From NCBI GenBank assembly GCA_002390845.1, contig DGQT01000052.1:1-64000 (forward strand): a stretch of DNA of 64,000 bases. The letters run 5' to 3'. The stretch comes from Chitinophagaceae bacterium UBA4407. Its GTDB lineage: Bacteria > Bacteroidota > Bacteroidia > Chitinophagales > Chitinophagaceae. Positions 34,689 to 43,704 of this stretch are shown one piece after another. Below the pieces are notes generated by a model, which saw nothing but the letters and a program-made list of their open reading frames with translations, searched no databases and was not told where the DNA came from. The translations under genes were made by a program, and so were the position numbers. How positions within the stretch are numbered: the first letter of the stretch is position 1; every line of letters starts with the position of its first letter.

Positions 34689-35118
34689 TTACCCGGCAAT
34701 TGATTTTTTTCTCATCACCTTTTGCGTCGCACCCTTCAGGGTTCCTCTTTCAATTTAGCCGATACTGCACTTTACCAATCTTATTGCTGCCTGCGACATA
34801 TAAACAAATAGTAGTGCCAGAATTTTTTCTGTTGAAAAACAGGCATTTATGAAAATTGCAATAATCGGTGTGTACGCTTTCGATACACTTTGTGTACGCA
34901 ATTGTGACACAGGTGCACAACACGTTTTAGATAAATAATTAAGCTTCACCATTTTAACGTGATTGGTATATTTATGGTGTAGTAAGTTTGCGCTTAAAAC
35001 GGGTTGCCAAACAGTTTGGGAGTTTACATGCAAAACCTTTTGTTACCATGAAAGAAGAACTTTGAAGAGTGCGACGCAAGAACAGCCCGGTATAACATAT
35101 CAAAGCCCGGCTCATAAT
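34689..35118. repeat. Dispersed inverted repeat with long, unusual interior
   Basis: Left core TTTGCGTCGCACCCTTCAGG (34721-34740) passes into GGTTCCTCTTTCA, the interior of the GCGTGGCAAG type; right side ACCATGAAAGAAGAACTTTG then GAAGAGTGCGACGCAAG (to 35081) and CCCGGCTCAT. It is a mosaic of two arm types with about 320 bp of interior, which includes the candidate operator at 34869-34910. Confidence 0.7.
34869..34910 (-). promoter_or_regulatory. Candidate regulator-binding site of the fusion-ATPase operon
   Basis: Two direct TGTGTACGC copies at 34869-34877 and 34891-34899 (22 bp apart, two helical turns), with CGATACA between and ATTGTGACAC after. The arrangement is shared with 25100-25140. 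The position between the operon and the NtrC-type regulator fits an enhancer site, though it is rather far (about 330 bp) from the fusion-protein start. Confidence 0.45.
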
Positions 35119-35180
35119 TCATGAAAATACAACTGAAAATAAATATTACTATTCACGATTGATTAAATGACCAACAGTTT

Positions 35181-36536
35181 ATGAACCTCAAAAAGTTTTC
35201 GATACTCGCCGTTGACGACGATCCGGATGTACTTACTGCAGTACGCCTGTTATTAAAGCCTGAAGTAAAAGAAATTCTTACAGAGAAAAATCCGGAAAAT
35301 ATTCATGCCATCTTAACGAAGCAACATTTTGACCTTGTGTTACTTGATATGAATTTTAAATCATCGATAAACACAGGAAACGAAGGCATTTTCTGGCTGA
35401 AACGGATAAAAGATTTGCGGCCCGAAATAGCAGTGATTATGATTACTGCCTATGGCGACATAGATCTTGCTGTACGTTCATTAAAAGAGGGTGCCGCAGA
35501 TTTTATTGTAAAGCCCTGGCATAACGAAAAACTGATGAGCACCATTGAAGATGCGATACGCGGCAAGGGTCTTAAAGCAAAAGTTGCAGCGGGGGGAGGC
35601 GATTCTATTCTGGGAAAAGAAATGCTTGGTGGCAGTGAGGTAATGGAAGATATTTTTTATAAAGTTTCGAAGATAGCGCCAACAGATGCAAATGTTTTGG
35701 TAATGGGTGAAAACGGCACTGGTAAAGACCTTATTGCAAAAGCAATTCATGAACGTTCATTGCGTGCAAACATGCCTTTTGTAAAAGTAGATGTGGGTGC
35801 ACTTACCGAAACACTGTTTGAGAGTGAATTGTTTGGTCATAAAAAAGGAGCCTACACCGATGCCAAGGAAGACAGAGTAGGGCGCTTTGAAAGTGCCAAT
35901 GGCGGCACATTATTTTTAGATGAGATCGGCAACATTAGTTTAACACAGCAGGCTAAACTGCTTACCGTATTACAGAACAGGCAGGTTACCAGGCTTGGTG
36001 CCAATCAACCTGTACCGGTTGATATACGGCTGATCTGTGCCACCAATTTACCATTGACCGAACTGGCAAATGAAAACCGTTTCAGGAAAGATCTTGTTTA
36101 CCGCATAAACACTGTAGAAATTACAGTTCCCCCGCTGCGTAAGAGGGGTGATGATATTATAGTACTTGCCAAACATTTTGCAAAACAGTACGCTAATAAA
36201 TATATGCGTTCATCAATTGGTTTTGATGACGGCGCTTTACAGAAACTATTGCAATACCATTACCCGGGTAATGTAAGGGAGTTGCAGTACACCATCGAAA
36301 GGGCTATCATTATGAGCGATGGTGAAGTGTTGCAGCAGAAAGACCTGATCTTTTCTCCGATTGAATCTGCCCCTGCAGTTTCCGCCGAAATTGATGATAT
36401 GAAGTTAAGCACCATGGAAAAAAACACCATACTTCGTGTTATAGAAAAACATGGCGGCAATATTACCAAAGCGGCCAAGGAACTGGGGTTAACAAGAACG
36501 GCATTGTACAGGAGACTAAGTAAGTATGATATTTAA
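35181..36536 (+). CDS. NtrC-type sigma-54-dependent response regulator
   Basis: 451-residue enhancer-binding regulator. A receiver domain (about 1-130) has acidic residues DDD at 12-14 and the phosphorylation aspartate at residue 56 (LLDMNF). The AAA+ domain has Walker A GENGTGKD at 176-183, GAYTDA at 223-228 in place of the textbook GAFTGA loop, Walker B GGTLFLDEIG and the arginine-finger region FRKDLVYRIN. The C-terminus is a Fis-type helix-turn-helix (GGNITKAAKELGLTRTALYR). It should activate sigma-54 promoters when phosphorylated by the kinase encoded 64 bp downstream. It is divergent from the export cluster, its probable target. The aspartate in the loop occurs in other Bacteroidota regulators as I recall, so it need not mean loss of function. 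Confidence 0.94.
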   Translation: MNLKKFSILAVDDDPDVLTAVRLLLKPEVKEILTEKNPENIHAILTKQHFDLVLLDMNFKSSINTGNEGIFWLKRIKDLRPEIAVIMITAYGDIDLAVRSLKEGAADFIVKPWHNEKLMSTIEDAIRGKGLKAKVAAGGGDSILGKEMLGGSEVMEDIFYKVSKIAPTDANVLVMGENGTGKDLIAKAIHERSLRANMPFVKVDVGALTETLFESELFGHKKGAYTDAKEDRVGRFESANGGTLFLDEIGNISLTQQAKLLTVLQNRQVTRLGANQPVPVDIRLICATNLPLTELANENRFRKDLVYRINTVEITVPPLRKRGDDIIVLAKHFAKQYANKYMRSSIGFDDGALQKLLQYHYPGNVRELQYTIERAIIMSDGEVLQQKDLIFSPIESAPAVSAEIDDMKLSTMEKNTILRVIEKHGGNITKAAKELGLTRTALYRRLSKYDI

Positions 36537-36600
36537 CCGGGTATAAGAAGAAAAATGCGCCAGGCAACTGCAAACCACAAAAGATAAACTACAACTGCAC

Positions 36601-37944
36601 ATGTTTAAACAATACGAGTGGAGTATTTTAATAAAAGTAGTGCTGATGTTTGCCAGCATCACCATTGCCTCATTTTTACTGGTAAACGGCTGGTACCAAT
36701 ACGAACTGCTGGCAGTACCCGTAATCATTTTTCAACTGATCGATTTTTTCCGTTTTCACGAGAAAGCACAAAACGAAGTAAACCAGTTTGTAGAAAGCGT
36801 ACACTACCGCGACTTCAGCCGCCATTTCGATGTAAAGCATGCACCACTTGAATTGCAAACTTTGCGAAAAGGGTTTAACGATATCAATACTACACTCAAG
36901 GTAATCAGTAAAGAAAAAGAAACACAGTACCAGTACCTGCAAAAAATACTGGAACTGGTAGATACCGGCATACTCTCTTACGAAATGGAAAGCGGCGAAG
37001 TAGTATGGATGAATGAATCACTGAAAAAATTATTACAGGTCCCATATTTGAAAACCATTCATTCTCTTTCCAAACGCGACTGGAGTTTATATCACGAAAT
37101 TATGGCTTTGCCACTGGGTGAAACTCATATTGCCACAGCGCATCTTGATAAAAATGCTTTTAAGGTTTTATTGTCAGCTACTGCCTTTCAAACCGAAGGA
37201 AAAAAATACAAGCTCATCGCATTTCAGAATGTTAACGAGGCCCTGGACGAAACAGAAAGCAAAGCCTGGCAGAGATTGCTGAGTGTAATGACGCATGAGA
37301 TCATGAATTCCGTTGCGCCTATTTCATCATTATCAAGCACGCTAAAAAATATACTTGAAATTTCGAGAGAGAATGTATCGGTAGAAAACCGTGGTAATTT
37401 CGAAGACCTTGAACTCGGAATCAATACCATTAAAAGCAGGAGTGAAGGGTTATTAAAGTTTGCAGAAACGTACCGAAACCTAAACAAGATTACTACACTC
37501 AACCTGCAAAAAATATATGCCCGCGATTTATTCGAAAACCTGCATACCCTTATGCAGCCAACGCTTGAGCAGAAGAATATAGAAATGGAGATCATTCTGA
37601 AAGACCCCGACCTTACACTTGAAGCCGATACCAATTTAATTGAACAGGTGCTCATCAACCTTATTGTAAATGCTATCGAGGCCGTAAAAGAAAGAGACGA
37701 ACCGCAGATCATTCTTTCCGCTTATGTAACCGCAACAAAACGTATTGTAATAAAGATTGCAGACAATGGCATTGGCATGCAGGAAGAATTGATCGATAAA
37801 ATTTTTATTCCTTTCTTCACTACAAAGAAAACCGGGAGCGGTATTGGATTAAGTTTATGCAAGCAAATTATGATGCTGCATAAAGGCAACATACAGGTAC
37901 AAAGTATCGAAGGTGAAGGCACCGCATTCCTGCTGCAGTTTTAA
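36601..37944 (+). CDS. Sensor histidine kinase, partner of the NtrC-type regulator
   Basis: 447-residue membrane histidine kinase. Two N-terminal helices (about residues 11-28 and 32-47) with almost no periplasmic loop suggest that it senses in the membrane or cytosol. A PAS-like region (about 115-215) follows, then the HisKA block LLSVMTHEIMNSVAPI with the phospho-accepting histidine at residue 232. ATP-binding motifs: N-box LINLIVNAIEAV, G1 IADNGIGM, F-box FIPFFTT and G2 GSGIGLSLCKQIM. All are intact. It is transcribed after the regulator gene and the two form a two-component system. Confidence 0.93.
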   Translation: MFKQYEWSILIKVVLMFASITIASFLLVNGWYQYELLAVPVIIFQLIDFFRFHEKAQNEVNQFVESVHYRDFSRHFDVKHAPLELQTLRKGFNDINTTLKVISKEKETQYQYLQKILELVDTGILSYEMESGEVVWMNESLKKLLQVPYLKTIHSLSKRDWSLYHEIMALPLGETHIATAHLDKNAFKVLLSATAFQTEGKKYKLIAFQNVNEALDETESKAWQRLLSVMTHEIMNSVAPISSLSSTLKNILEISRENVSVENRGNFEDLELGINTIKSRSEGLLKFAETYRNLNKITTLNLQKIYARDLFENLHTLMQPTLEQKNIEMEIILKDPDLTLEADTNLIEQVLINLIVNAIEAVKERDEPQIILSAYVTATKRIVIKIADNGIGMQEELIDKIFIPFFTTKKTGSGIGLSLCKQIMMLHKGNIQVQSIEGEGTAFLLQF

Positions 37945-38418
37945 TACAATTATTGGCCGGGCTTTTATTTTTTATGGCATCGCCTCTTGCCACGCTCGGT
38001 TCAGGGTTCCTGTTTCATGGCATCATGCAAACAGCCTGCCCCGAAATTGTTCCAGGTTTGCAGCTTGTCGCAAATTTATTTCGGTATTGCACTCTTATAG
38101 AGCGGAAAATTTATTGCAAATAAAAATTTCATTTTTTATCTTTTTCGTGCTCACGATTTGTTCGTAATTTCCCGCAGTGCAAAAGCAGGCACAGGTTTTT
38201 TTAAGAAAGAAAAAAATCCTGCATAAAAAAACAGGTTGGGAAAAGAAGTGGCAACAGCATAACAACCTTGCTGCTTATGGTTCTGAAAGTACAAGACATG
38301 CACTTCGCTTCAATCTTCGCTTTGCTCAATAAAGCTTCAGCAGTTGAAGAGTGCGACGCAAGTAAAGCTCAATTCATAGTCACAGTGCCTGGTTAATAAA
38401 ATATCAAACAAGCAATTC
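37945..38418. other. Gap filled by a mosaic dispersed repeat
   Basis: 474 bp, nearly all the element at 37951-38400. No gene. Confidence 0.6.
37951..38400. repeat. Dispersed inverted repeat with arms of different types
   Basis: Left arm TTGGCCGGGC...CTCTTGCCACGCTCGGTTCA...GTTTCATGGCATCATG is the GCGTGGCAAG type; right arm CAGTTGAAGAGTGCGACGCA then AGTAAAGCTCAATTCA ends GTGCCTGGTTAATAAAA. The interior is about 300 bp and without open frame. It starts six bases after the kinase stop. Confidence 0.75.
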
Positions 38419-39648
38419 ATGAAATCAACAACACGTGTTCAGCTCTCGGCAATGATGTTCCTCGAATTTTTTATTTGGGGAGCATGGTATGTAACAATGG
38501 GCACTTACTTAGACAAGGTTTTGCATGCAAGCGGCACCGATGTTGGTAACGCTTACAGCGCAATGGCCATTGCAACAATTTTTTCTCCTTTTTTTGTGGG
38601 TATGATTGCAGACAGGTTTTTTAATGCAGAAAAACTTTTAGGTGTTATGCATTTAGTTGGTGCAGCACTGCTTTACTACATCACTACTGTTACTGATCCC
38701 GGAATGTTTTACTGGATTGTTTTGTTGTACTCACTTATGTATGCACCAACATTAGCATTGGCAAACTCGGTTGCATTCCGCCAGATGAAAGACCCCAGTA
38801 AAGAGTTTCCTTCTATACGGGTGCTAGGCACCATCGGTTGGATTGCAGTTGGCTGGATGATTGATAAAGTTTTTAAAATACCAACAGAAGATTTGGTTTT
38901 TACTTTTAAAATAGCAGCAATAGCTTCAGCCATTTTAGGGTTGCTCAGTTTTGTGTTGCCTAAAACACCGCCTAAAGCAAAAGGTACCACAGCAACCTTC
39001 GGGCAAATTCTCGGCAGCGATGCATTTGTTTTATTTAAAGACAGGTCGTTTGTTGTATTCTTTATTGCATCTGTACTTATATGCATACCACTTTCGTTTT
39101 ATTATAGCCTTACCAATTTATATCTGGTTGAGGCAGGTATGAAAGACGTTACCAGCAGTATGACCTTTGGCCAGTTCTCTGAAGCATTTTTTATTTTATT
39201 AATTCCTTTTTTCTTTAGAAGGCTTGGTGTAAAATGGATGATCGCCTTAGGTATGATTGCGTGGGGACTGCGCTTTCTTTGTTTTGGTTATGGAGACGCT
39301 GCCGATAATTTGTGGATGCTTTATGCCGGCATTATTCTTCACGGTGTTTGTTTCGATTTCTTCTTTGTTACCGGGCAAATTTATACCGATAGCAAAGCAG
39401 GTTTAAAAATTCAAAGCCAGGCGCAGGGGATGATAACCGTAGCAACTTATGGCATTGGTATGTGGATAGGTACTAAGCTTAGCGGCTTTGTAAAAGACAA
39501 TTACACCGTTGATAGCATTGTTCACTGGAAGAATGTATGGATGGTACCTGCCGGAATTTCCGTAGCGGTACTCGTGTTCTTTTTATTGCTTTTTAAAGAC
39601 AATAAAATTGTGGCGTCAATAAAAGCAGAACCTGTTGAAATGGTATAA
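38419..39648 (+). CDS. MFS transporter, nucleoside:H+ symporter-like (NupG family)
   Basis: 409-residue major-facilitator permease of the Nuc_H_symport family (NupG, XapB). About 12 helices are visible. Family marks: FLEFFIWGAWYVTMGTYL at about residues 14-31, GNAYSAMAIATIFSPFFVGM at about 42-61, and the late motif LHGVCFDFFFVTGQIYTDSK at about 313-332. Bacteroidota carry many such permeases next to Gfo/Idh/MocA oxidoreductases, as here (39880), so the natural substrate may be a sugar derivative rather than a nucleoside. A dispersed repeat separates the two genes, so they may not share one transcript. Confidence 0.88.
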   Translation: MKSTTRVQLSAMMFLEFFIWGAWYVTMGTYLDKVLHASGTDVGNAYSAMAIATIFSPFFVGMIADRFFNAEKLLGVMHLVGAALLYYITTVTDPGMFYWIVLLYSLMYAPTLALANSVAFRQMKDPSKEFPSIRVLGTIGWIAVGWMIDKVFKIPTEDLVFTFKIAAIASAILGLLSFVLPKTPPKAKGTTATFGQILGSDAFVLFKDRSFVVFFIASVLICIPLSFYYSLTNLYLVEAGMKDVTSSMTFGQFSEAFFILLIPFFFRRLGVKWMIALGMIAWGLRFLCFGYGDAADNLWMLYAGIILHGVCFDFFFVTGQIYTDSKAGLKIQSQAQGMITVATYGIGMWIGTKLSGFVKDNYTVDSIVHWKNVWMVPAGISVAVLVFFLLLFKDNKIVASIKAEPVEMV

Positions 39649-39651
39649 CGG

Positions 39652-39850
39652 TTTTTTATTGGCCATGCAAAGAATAAGTATGAAGCTTTACTTGCGTCGC
39701 ACTCTTGAACTGTTGTAATACCAGTGAGCAGTGAACAACGAACAGTGAATAGTGAACAATAAAACACTATTTGCCTATTGCCTCTTTGCCTTGTTGCCTG
39801 TTTTTCCGAACGTACAAGTGAGTGACACAAGGGACGATGATTATATATTG
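39652..39850. repeat. Dispersed long inverted repeat, mixed arms
   Basis: Left core CTTGCGTCGCACTCTTGAAC (39691-39710), right core GTACAAGTGAGTGACACAAG (39812-39831). The interior contains repeated GTGAACA words (AGTGAGCAGTGAACAACGAA) and repeated TTGCCT words. It starts four bases after the permease stop. Confidence 0.88.
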
Positions 39851-39879
39851 AAAAAGTTAAGTACAAAATAAAATATACT

Positions 39880-41070
39880 ATGAACATTGCTATGCTTGGT
39901 TCCGGTTTCATCGGACGTTTTTATGCTGACTCTATTCAAGGCCAAAGAAGTAAAGACAAGATCGTAAGTATTTACGCACGAAAAGAAGAAAACGCCAAAA
40001 AGTTTGCGGCAGATTACGGATGCGAACAGGCAACAACGAACATGGAAGAAGCGATTGCAAACCCTAATGTTGATGTGGTTTGTATTGCTTTACCAAACTA
40101 TGTGCACGAAGATGCTGTAATGCTTTGCTGCAAACATAAAAAAGCAGTAGTTACTACAAAACCCCTGGGCCGCAATGGTGCCGAAGCTTTGCGTATGTTA
40201 AAAGCTGTGGAAGAAGCCGGTATCTTCAATGGATATCTTGAAGATCTTGTTTACTCGCCAAAGTTTTTAAAGGCTTATGAAAGTGTAAAAAACGGCGCAT
40301 TGGGTAGAATACTTTGGGCAAAATCAAGAGAAGCGCATCCTGGCCCGCACAGCGATTGGTTCTGGAATATTGAACTGGCAGGTGGCGGTTGTATTCTGGA
40401 TCTTGGTTGCCATTGCATAGAAATTGCAAGAACATTTATAGGTAAAGATATCAGGCCCGTTGAGGTAATGTGCTGGGCAGATACTCAGGTAAAACCCATA
40501 GATGCAGAAGACCATGCAATAGGTTTGGTAAAATATGAAACCGGTGCTATTGGTCAGTTTGAAGTAAGCTGGACATTTCGCGGCGGAATGGATTTACGCG
40601 ATGAAGTAATGGGCAGCGAAGGAACCATCTGGATCAATAATTTTTTACGTACCGGTATGGATATGTTTACCACCGGCAAAGGAGCAGATTATGTTGCGGA
40701 GAAAGCTGAAAGTAATACCGGCTGGTTGTTTCCGGTAGGTGATGAAGTGAATGATCTGGGCTACAATCATATGTTTACAGAAATGTTCAAGAGCATTGAA
40801 AATAAAACCGATCCAAGAGAGACCTTCTATGATGGTTATGTTGTAAATGCTATTATTGATGCTGCTTATAAAAGCGCTAAAACAAAATTGTGGGAGCCTG
40901 TCCAACTTGAAGTTTGGCGCGGTAAAGCAGGATTAACTAAGGAAAGCCACCTTGTTGATTTCGATGCAGATTATTATCTTATCAAAGAGGAAGTAACCCA
41001 TTATGGCGCAAAAAAACTTATACTGAAACATAAGGTTACAGGAAAAATTGAGGAGAAAATATTGAAGTAA
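39880..41070 (+). CDS. Gfo/Idh/MocA-family oxidoreductase
   Basis: 396-residue NAD(P)-dependent sugar or cyclitol dehydrogenase. The N-terminal Rossmann fold starts MNIAMLGSGFIGRFYADSI (glycine motif at about 7-12), followed by ANPNVDVVCIALPNYVH and the family's TTKPLGRNGAEA at about residues 91-102 (the EKP-like lysine motif). The C-terminal alpha/beta domain binds substrate: GGGCILDLGCHCIEIAR at about 168-184 holds the likely catalytic histidine. Length is normal. It belongs functionally with the MFS permease upstream. Exact substrate unknown. Confidence 0.9.
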   Translation: MNIAMLGSGFIGRFYADSIQGQRSKDKIVSIYARKEENAKKFAADYGCEQATTNMEEAIANPNVDVVCIALPNYVHEDAVMLCCKHKKAVVTTKPLGRNGAEALRMLKAVEEAGIFNGYLEDLVYSPKFLKAYESVKNGALGRILWAKSREAHPGPHSDWFWNIELAGGGCILDLGCHCIEIARTFIGKDIRPVEVMCWADTQVKPIDAEDHAIGLVKYETGAIGQFEVSWTFRGGMDLRDEVMGSEGTIWINNFLRTGMDMFTTGKGADYVAEKAESNTGWLFPVGDEVNDLGYNHMFTEMFKSIENKTDPRETFYDGYVVNAIIDAAYKSAKTKLWEPVQLEVWRGKAGLTKESHLVDFDADYYLIKEEVTHYGAKKLILKHKVTGKIEEKILK

Positions 41071-41088
41071 TGATTGAAATAATATAAT

Positions 41089-41121
41089 AAGAAAGGTGGT
41101 ATTTTTTATACCACCTTTCTT
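41089..41121 (+). terminator. Strong terminator after the oxidoreductase gene
   Basis: Perfect 14-bp stem AAGAAAGGTGGTAT / ATACCACCTTTCTT with a TTTTT loop and a T-rich flank, 18 bp after the stop. No dispersed repeat follows this gene, which is the exception in the window. Confidence 0.85.
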
Positions 41122-41127
41122 ATTTAT

Positions 41128-41433
41128 ACAGCTTTGCTATTAAAAATATTCTTTGTTTTTATTTATATCTTCTACGTTTTAAAATGTTTGCTAATTGCTG
41201 TTTGTTTGTTAAAAACAACCTCAGCATTTTTTAAAACAATAATGAAATTGCGCTTTGCTTGCTTTGATTGTATTAAAATGTGATAAAAATTCAAAAAAAC
41301 ATTTTTCCTTTTTGGCCTTTGGAATAAAGTTTGCCTTTAATAAAAGTCGATTTATAAAAACACCGCCAACCACTTTCAATTTCTTTGTCCCCTAGCGGAA
41401 TTTTTATTATTTAATTATTAAATCCAATTTCAA
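41128..41433. other. Repeat-free upstream region of the T9SS glycosidase
   Basis: 306 bp, AT-rich, no repeat arm and no open frame. It presumably holds the promoter of the 41434 gene; TAAAGTTTG at 41326-41334 is a near match to TAnnTTTG with one extra base. Confidence 0.4.
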
Positions 41434-43440
41434 ATGAAAAACAAATTAAAGGGTTTTATTATTGGTCTGCTCGCTACCTGCTTTTTTAATGTAAATGCAC
41501 AAACAAACATCACTTATGGTACCTGGCAGGCATTCGCCATTGCCTTGAGTAAAACTACCTACCCGGAAATCAATGGAAGGCTTTTTAAAATGAGCTGGAA
41601 GGATATTGAAACTGCTCCAAATGTTTGGAACTGGACAAAATTTGATGCCGATCTCAACTCCCGTATAGCAAGCTCACTACCCGTTGTTTTATATGTATAT
41701 ACGAAACAAGATGCACCAGACTGGATCTTTTCAAACGGGGTTCCAAAAGTTATTGAAACAGATAGCAGGGGTAATCAAACCGGTTACGCGCCCTATTATA
41801 AAGACCCGGAATATAAAACCTTTTTTAAGCGTATGATACAGCACGTTCATGCTCATATAGAAACCCTGCCTGCTACAACACGAAGCAAGATTGTAGGTGT
41901 TGCCGGATGTTTTGGAAGCACGGGGGATTATATAAGCTATAAAGGCAATGTGCCTGCGCAGTATGCCCTGTCTATTCCAGACTTTTACAGCTTGTACCAG
42001 GAATTTACACAATATTATTACGATGAATATAAAAATACGTCTCCAAAAATTACTCTGGTAACCAATCCTAATAATAACGGCCAATCTGGGGCAGAATGGG
42101 TTGTACAAACTTGTCCCGGCGGATGGTTAAAAACAGGTTCCCTAGGCAAAGGCTACCAGTTAAATGATGAGGTAGATAAAGCATCATGGTTATACAACCT
42201 CATCAATACACCGCAAAACGGAACTTATGTAAGGGCGCAATGCGAAATAGTAAGCAACAGCCTTACTTCTGGCTGGTGGCTTACATCCAAATACAGGAAC
42301 ATGTTTGCCGTACAGTGCTATAGCATATTCTGGGGGCTTGATATATTTAATCCTACCAACGAATATATTATGGACCCGCTTATGGATCCTGCACTTACTT
42401 TCTTTACCAAATATGCAGGCCAAAAAGATGCTACAAAAGCCACGAATGCAATGTGTGCTTTAAAAGATGGGCTTGATGCATCTGATGCTGTTCGCTTTCC
42501 GTCATCAACTTATGGAACAGTTTCACAAACCAATCAGTCACGCTATCAAAATATCGCAAACAAATACACTGCCTTTGGTGCAAAGCTCGATGATGTAAGA
42601 GCCGCTACACTAAAAGAGCAGGATAACCTCGATGCCAAAGGCCTTAACGATGTAGGCTGGAATGTATTCCCTGGAAATTACGACCGTTATCTGCACCAGC
42701 TTACACCCAATACAACAAGCGTTGGCTACTGGAATGTAATATCCTCAAACCCCAGCAGCATGTATGGAAGATTTGCAAGGGGATTCGATATTCCTACAAA
42801 CAAGAAAGCGCTGAATTTTGATGTGGACGATGCATTTCTCGGCAATGCGGCTTTAAATGGAAAATATACGGTAACAATAGATGTTACCTATCTTGATGCA
42901 GGCACAGCCGCCTGGCAGCTTTTTTACGATTCAAAAAACAATACAGACCAGGCATCTGCAAAAATTACCTGCACCAATACCAATTTATGGAAAAAAGCAA
43001 CCTTTACATTAACCGATGCATACTTTGGAAACAGAGGCCCAAGTGCATCTGATTTCAGCATCCGCAGCAGCAACGATCAAAAAGTGATCTTCTCGATTGT
43101 TGAACTTTCAAGACCAGCAAATTTCGCATCTGCAGTTGCTTCGCAAAGTATTGCAAGTGCAGGCAGCGATGCAGCAGTTGCAGGCCAGCCGCCGGTTTCA
43201 GGCAAGGGTTTGCTCATCAGCCCTAACCCGGTTCAAACGCAATTCTTTGCAGAACTAAAAGATCATGCAAACATTACTGCAATTACAATTTATAACCAGG
43301 CAGGCAAAGTGGTTTTGCAAAAAACTGTATCCGGTGCCCGCATTGCAATTCAGAAAGCCGAAATTGGTGCTGCCGGTGTGTATTATATAAGAGTTTTTGC
43401 AGAAAAGGATAGCTATTTGGCCAAGTTGGTAGTGTTGTAA
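41434..43440 (+). CDS. Secreted glycoside-hydrolase-like protein with T9SS sorting domain
   Basis: 668-residue exported protein. Signal peptide MKNKLKGFIIGLLATCFFNV, cleavage near NAQ. The N-terminal 350 residues look like a TIM-barrel glycosidase (GH42-like): INGRLFKMSWKDIETAPNVW, SSLPVVLYVYTK, APDWIFSNG and KITLVTNPNNNG. A beta-sandwich follows at about 420-570 (GKYTVTIDVTYLDAGTAAWQ). The last 75 residues form a type A T9SS sorting domain (LLISPNPV ... ITIYNQAGKVVL ... GVYYIRVF). It should be exported by the type IX system and attached or released at the cell surface. I cannot name the GH family or the catalytic acids with certainty. It has its own upstream region and is followed by a dispersed repeat. 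Confidence 0.72.
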   Translation: MKNKLKGFIIGLLATCFFNVNAQTNITYGTWQAFAIALSKTTYPEINGRLFKMSWKDIETAPNVWNWTKFDADLNSRIASSLPVVLYVYTKQDAPDWIFSNGVPKVIETDSRGNQTGYAPYYKDPEYKTFFKRMIQHVHAHIETLPATTRSKIVGVAGCFGSTGDYISYKGNVPAQYALSIPDFYSLYQEFTQYYYDEYKNTSPKITLVTNPNNNGQSGAEWVVQTCPGGWLKTGSLGKGYQLNDEVDKASWLYNLINTPQNGTYVRAQCEIVSNSLTSGWWLTSKYRNMFAVQCYSIFWGLDIFNPTNEYIMDPLMDPALTFFTKYAGQKDATKATNAMCALKDGLDASDAVRFPSSTYGTVSQTNQSRYQNIANKYTAFGAKLDDVRAATLKEQDNLDAKGLNDVGWNVFPGNYDRYLHQLTPNTTSVGYWNVISSNPSSMYGRFARGFDIPTNKKALNFDVDDAFLGNAALNGKYTVTIDVTYLDAGTAAWQLFYDSKNNTDQASAKITCTNTNLWKKATFTLTDAYFGNRGPSASDFSIRSSNDQKVIFSIVELSRPANFASAVASQSIASAGSDAAVAGQPPVSGKGLLISPNPVQTQFFAELKDHANITAITIYNQAGKVVLQKTVSGARIAIQKAEIGAAGVYYIRVFAEKDSYLAKLVVL

Positions 43441-43492
43441 AAAACAAGTTACAAAACCTGAAATTCAGAATACTATGAAAAATAGGTGATTG

Positions 43493-43698
43493 TTTTTGAG
43501 CCCGGCATTAGCGCCTGATTGATCTTTTGTTGCGTCGCACTCTTGAACGTTCGGAAAATAATTGAGCGAATTAACGGATTACGAATTGTCGAATTAATTT
43601 AATTCTTTAATCCGCAAATTCGCTGATTCGTGAATTGAACGTAGAATTGTGCGACGCAACGAAAGTTCAATAGTATATCAAAAGCAGGGCTCAAAAAA
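43493..43698. repeat. Dispersed long inverted repeat, both arms
   Basis: Outer ends TTTTTGAGCCCGGC and CAGGGCTCAAAAAAA; cores GTTGCGTCGCACTCTTGAAC (43529-43548) and GTAGAATTGTGCGACGCAAC (43641-43660). The interior is itself an inverted repeat of GCGAATTAACGGATTACGAA with TTTAATCCGCAAATTCGC. The right end is six bases from the stop of the 43705 gene. Confidence 0.92.
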
Positions 43699-43704
43699 AT
43701 TGTA

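Larger units (their letters stand above)
34541..35180. other. Divergent control region of the export cluster
   Basis: 640 bp between the fusion-protein gene and the NtrC-type regulator. It contains a hairpin (GCGCTTT ... AAGCGC, about 34582-34608), a 430-bp dispersed repeat (34689-35118), and inside that repeat's span the GTGTACG motif. No gene. Confidence 0.6.
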
